NCBI GenBank assembly: GCA_910586895.1
Contig: CAJUIW010000016.1
Location: 1 to 43,243 of the forward strand
DNA from: an uncultured Muribaculaceae bacterium
GTDB taxonomy: Bacteria; Bacteroidota; Bacteroidia; Bacteroidales; Muribaculaceae
DNA: 43,243 bases
Direction of reading: 5' to 3'
Under the pieces are notes generated by a model. It had not been told where the DNA came from. It saw only the letters and a list, made by a program, of their open reading frames with translations, and did not search any database. Position 1 is the first letter of the stretch; every line of letters starts with the position of its first letter. Below are positions 40,416 to 43,243 of the stretch, piece after piece. The position numbers were made by a program, and so were the translations under genes.

Positions 40416-41315
40416 ATGGTCAATTCGAAGATAAAAGGTCACGGAGCGATGCTTGGCGCCGAATTTCTATGGGGCATCAGCGCGCCGCTCGGTAAGGTGA
40501 TACTTGTAGGCGGTGTGTCGCCAATGTTGCTTACTGACTGCCGTATGATAGGCGCTGCAGTGCTTTTCTGGATAGTTTCGTTGTTCACTCCGGATGAGAA
40601 GGTCAGGCCGAAGGATTTTCTGAAAATGTTTTTTGCGGCGTTGCTCGGCATAGTCATGAACCAGTCATGCTTCATATGGGGGCTGAGTCTTACCTCGCCT
40701 ATCAATGCGTCGATTATCACCACAGCCCTGCCTATCCTTACCATGGTGATGGCGGCAATAGTGCTTCGTGAACCTATCACGAATATGAAGCTCGGAGGTG
40801 TGCTGCTTGGTGCCGTCGGAGCGTTGGTGCTGATTGTTGGTGGCCACTCTGATGAACGTGCAGGGTCAGCCGCAGGCGATCTGCTTGTTATATGCGCGCA
40901 GCTTAGCTTTACATGCTATCTGGTGCTTTTCAAAGACCTGATAGGACGCTATTCGCCTATTACGTTGATGAAATGGATGTTCACGTATGCCTCGATATGT
41001 GTCATTCCGTTCACTTACGGAGAGTATGTGGCCGTTGACTGGAGTGCGTTATCGCCTACGGTGATATGGGGGCTTGTGGCTTTTGCTGTAGGTCCTACAT
41101 TCCTGAGCTACCTTCTTCTACCTGTTGGACAGAAGAATCTCCGTCCCACGGTTACGGCAATGTACAATTATGTGCAGCCTATCATCGCCTCGATAGTTGC
41201 GGTCATTGCAGGGCTGGGGTCATTCACTATTTCAACGGTAGTGGCCATCATTATGGTGTTTACCGGTGTGTTCTTAGTGACGCGGAGCAAGGCACGCGAC
41301 CGTAGCCTGGGTTAG
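40416..41315 (+). CDS. EamA/DMT family transporter
   Basis: A 299-residue member of the drug/metabolite transporter superfamily, with ten membrane segments in two EamA repeats of about 140 residues: repeat one from GAEFLWGISAPLGKVIL and repeat two from GDLLVICAQLSFTCYLVLF. The family exports amino acids, metabolites or drugs; the substrate is not readable. The frame is open back to an ATG at 40347, but the 23 added residues are not membrane-like and a promoter lies inside them, so the ATG at 40416 is preferred. It is convergent with the MFS gene, 19 bases away. Confidence 0.88.
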   Translation: MVNSKIKGHGAMLGAEFLWGISAPLGKVILVGGVSPMLLTDCRMIGAAVLFWIVSLFTPDEKVRPKDFLKMFFAALLGIVMNQSCFIWGLSLTSPINASIITTALPILTMVMAAIVLREPITNMKLGGVLLGAVGALVLIVGGHSDERAGSAAGDLLVICAQLSFTCYLVLFKDLIGRYSPITLMKWMFTYASICVIPFTYGEYVAVDWSALSPTVIWGLVAFAVGPTFLSYLLLPVGQKNLRPTVTAMYNYVQPIIASIVAVIAGLGSFTISTVVAIIMVFTGVFLVTRSKARDRSLG

Positions 41316-41334
41316 CAGGAACGGAGCGGAGCGG

Positions 41335-42546
41335 TTATTCCAACCGGCGGTTGCGGATGTTGGGCAGGAACACGGCCACAATACCGAGCAGGGGTGTGAA
41401 TGCGCAGAAATTGTACACAGCCTCTATTCCGCACGAGTCGGCAAAGTAGCCGAGTATTGCAGAGGCTATGCCGCCTACACCGAATGAAAACCCGAAGAAA
41501 AGCCCGGATATCATGCCAAGCTTGGTAGGAAGCAGCTCCTGTGCGTAGAGGAGGATGGCCGGGAAGGCTGATGACAGGGTGAAGCCTGCGCAGAAACTGA
41601 GAATGGCGGTGGGTATAAGCGATACATGTGGCATAAGCAGGCTGAACGGTGCTGTGCCGAGGATGGATACCCATATTACTATCTTGCGTCCGTAGCGGTC
41701 GCCTATAGGGCCGCCCACCAGAGTGCCTGCGGCTGTTGACACCACGAAGATAAACAGGAATATCTGTGATTGCGATACGCCAACTCCGAACTTGTCAATA
41801 AGATAGAAGGTATAATAGCTCGATAGGCTGGCCATGTAGATATACTTGGAGAATATCAGTATGGTTATGATCCCGATAGTGAATGCGGTCATCTTTTTCG
41901 ACAATGGCATGTGTGCATGATGTTCAGCACGTGAGATTTTTGCACGCTGATCGCGCAGATATTGGCCATACCAGCGGCATATAGGGCGCATGGCTGCGAA
42001 GCAGAGCACGGCGAATATAAGGAACCACATCACGTAGTGGCGATTGTTGGGCGCTACAATCAAGGCTACAAGCAGTGGACCTATGGACCCGCCGAAATTG
42101 CCCCCGACCTGAAATACGGATTGAGCGAATCCGCGGCGTTCGCGTCCGGCAAGCGATGTTATGCGGGATGCTTCAGGGTGAAGTGTGGCAGAGCCTATGC
42201 CTACCATGAACACTGACAGAAGTATGCCCGGCAGGGTATTGCAGTAGGAAAAAAGTATGATTCCTATAGTAGTACAACACATCCCGGCCGGCAGGCTGTA
42301 GACAAACGGCCGCTTGTCAAAGGCATAGCCGACCACCGGCTGAAATATTGAAGCCGCAAGCTGATAGACGAGCGTTATCAATCCGATTTGGGCAAAGTTG
42401 ATTCCCAGATCGGATTTAAGCATTGGATATACTGCGGTGATTACTGATTGCAGAAGATCGTTCAGACAGTGCGATGCGCTCAGAGCCAGCAGAATGGAGA
42501 ATGTAGGCATGGCTGTGAGCCTCTTGATTCTGGAAATGTTTATCAT
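41335..42546 (-). CDS. MFS transporter, fosmidomycin-resistance (Fsr) type
   Basis: A 403-residue, twelve-helix major facilitator. The N-terminal HCLNDLLQSVITAVYPMLK and LTLVYQLAASIFQPVVGY-like segments are characteristic of the Fsr group, followed by an MFS-A-like loop (GYAFDKRP), a central charged loop around residues 190-215, and GGPIGDRYGRKIVIW after helix 8. Fsr proteins export fosmidomycin and related compounds; the natural substrate here is unknown. It has a clear promoter about 90 bases upstream. Confidence 0.88.
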   Translation of the reverse strand: MINISRIKRLTAMPTFSILLALSASHCLNDLLQSVITAVYPMLKSDLGINFAQIGLITLVYQLAASIFQPVVGYAFDKRPFVYSLPAGMCCTTIGIILFSYCNTLPGILLSVFMVGIGSATLHPEASRITSLAGRERRGFAQSVFQVGGNFGGSIGPLLVALIVAPNNRHYVMWFLIFAVLCFAAMRPICRWYGQYLRDQRAKISRAEHHAHMPLSKKMTAFTIGIITILIFSKYIYMASLSSYYTFYLIDKFGVGVSQSQIFLFIFVVSTAAGTLVGGPIGDRYGRKIVIWVSILGTAPFSLLMPHVSLIPTAILSFCAGFTLSSAFPAILLYAQELLPTKLGMISGLFFGFSFGVGGIASAILGYFADSCGIEAVYNFCAFTPLLGIVAVFLPNIRNRRLE

Positions 42547-42632
42547 AAGGGCAGTGATACTATTCCGCTGTCAATCATCGCTGATTGACCGGTGATATTG
42601 GTTATTAAAAACACCTGTTTGATTTCGGGCTG

Positions 42633-42663
42633 CAAAGTTACAATGCTTTGCCCGTCTATGCAA
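42633..42663 (-). promoter_or_regulatory. MFS transporter promoter
   Basis: On the minus strand a TTG (42661-42663), 20 bases and TAACTTTG (42633-42640) fit the Bacteroidetes consensus. The leader would be about 80 bases. Confidence 0.65.
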
Positions 42664-42683
42664 CATCCCGTGGATTCTGTCAT

Positions 42684-43187
42684 TCAATAATGATGTGTTT
42701 TTCCTTGCGGTTTCAGGCGGGAGAGCTGCCGGAGTACGTTTTTTCGTGCTGAAATCAGGCCGGGGGACATGTCGGAGTATTCCATCAGATCTATTTCAGA
42801 CATAAGCTCACTGAGGAGCTCGGGATAGAGGCGGCATTGTGCAAAAGCCTGCTTCAGGCAAAGTGCCCTTATGGCATACGGTTCGGCGGAGTTGATTTTC
42901 GAAAGGCAGAAGTCAAGATAGTCAGTGCGGAGGTCATCGGCGCATATACTCTGATGTTCAAGAAGGGTGAGAATCAGCCGTCGTTTGCCTACGTGGGTAT
43001 CTGTAAGAAGCAGGTCAATCAATTCGTCACGCTTGTCGCGTAGCCAGCCGAGCTCAGCTTTGCTGAAGTGTGTGAACGTCCAGAGAGCATTGTAGCTTAC
43101 CCGGATATCCGCATGGTAGATAAGTGCGTAAAGCTCCTGCTTGGCGGGGGTGCCATCAGCGCCACTGCATGTGCGGCATATCAGGTG
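42684..43187 (-). CDS. Unrecognised helical protein, start unresolved or frameshifted
   Basis: The minus-strand frame is open from 43187 to the stop at 42684 (167 codons) and reads as a real helical protein: DGTPAKQELYALIYHADIRV, SYNALWTFTHFSKAELGWL, then FCLSKINSAEPYAIRALCLK. It has no ATG near its beginning; a stop (TAA, 43188-43190) precedes it. A different frame does have an ATG at 43203, giving MSCTVTPDMPHMQWR and then a stop, right where the main frame becomes protein-like. A one-base shift near 43155-43168 would join them into about 173 residues. Alternatively it starts at a non-ATG codon. Alternating helices suggest a HEAT-like fold; family not recognised. Confidence 0.55.
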   Translation of the reverse strand, partial: HLICRTCSGADGTPAKQELYALIYHADIRVSYNALWTFTHFSKAELGWLRDKRDELIDLLLTDTHVGKRRLILTLLEHQSICADDLRTDYLDFCLSKINSAEPYAIRALCLKQAFAQCRLYPELLSELMSEIDLMEYSDMSPGLISARKNVLRQLSRLKPQGKTHHY

Positions 43188-43243
43188 TTACAGTACATGA
43201 CATTTTTTAATTCATTGTTTATTAGCCATAAGTGTTTTTTTGA

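Noticed and set aside
1..43243. CRISPR array, insertion sequence or transposase
   Set aside because: No regularly spaced direct repeats, no transposase-like protein and no matched inverted ends with target duplication were found. The only repeats are the short ones listed.

Overview
This window looks like chromosome from a gut-type member of the order Bacteroidales; Muribaculaceae is my best guess at family, by inference only. The reasons are: many genes are preceded by the Bacteroidetes promoter (TTTG or TTG, 19-21 bases, then TAnnTTTG) and lack a clear Shine-Dalgarno site; there is an ExbB-ExbD-ExbD-TonB cluster, a complete Na+-Nqr operon, a DUF4250 protein and a group B-type [FeFe] hydrogenase with its maturases. 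Most of the window is moderately GC-rich core genome. One block, about 25.84-32.36 kb, is clearly AT-rich and accessory.

Layout. 1-2.65 kb: thrS-infC-rpmI translation operon (minus). 2.8-4.9 kb: a RelA/SpoT homologue whose synthetase domain looks degenerate, convergent with a small DUF4250 gene. 5.1-8.4 kb (plus): membrane acyltransferase, small lipoprotein, polyprenyl diphosphate synthase, TatD nuclease. 8.46-13.07 kb (minus): a lipoprotein, then the exbB-exbD-exbD-tonB energy-transduction operon. 13.4-19.3 kb (plus): nqrABCDEF, closed by a strong terminator. 19.4-24.1 kb (minus): folB, rnr, gyrB. 24.36-25.6 kb: an unrecognised exported protein. 25.7 kb: tRNA-Pro(GGG).

The accessory block follows the tRNA. 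It holds a broken MntA/HepT-type pair, a SanA/YdcF-like membrane protein, a HAD-like protein, several unrecognised proteins and a tight four-gene operon. Three of those four genes encode ~100-residue proteins that all begin MGLF; the fourth encodes a small exported protein. Every gene in the block runs on the minus strand. The gaps between them hold orphan C-terminal coding tails and short repeats, as expected from cassette exchange. A roughly 280-base region of consecutive hairpins ending in a T-run lies just upstream of the MGLF operon on the same strand. I regard this RNA plus the MGLF operon as the best candidate for an undescribed system; its function cannot be read from the sequence.

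32.37-37.36 kb (minus): hydA-hydE-hydG-hydF, a self-contained [FeFe] hydrogenase and maturation operon with a clear promoter. 37.5-39.2 kb (minus): a LuxR-type regulator, CrcB fluoride channel and O6-alkylguanine-DNA alkyltransferase in one tight operon. 39.27-41.3 kb (plus): a second acyltransferase and an EamA transporter. 41.3-42.5 kb (minus): a fosmidomycin-resistance-type MFS exporter. The right edge carries an unrecognised gene whose start is unclear and may be frameshifted.
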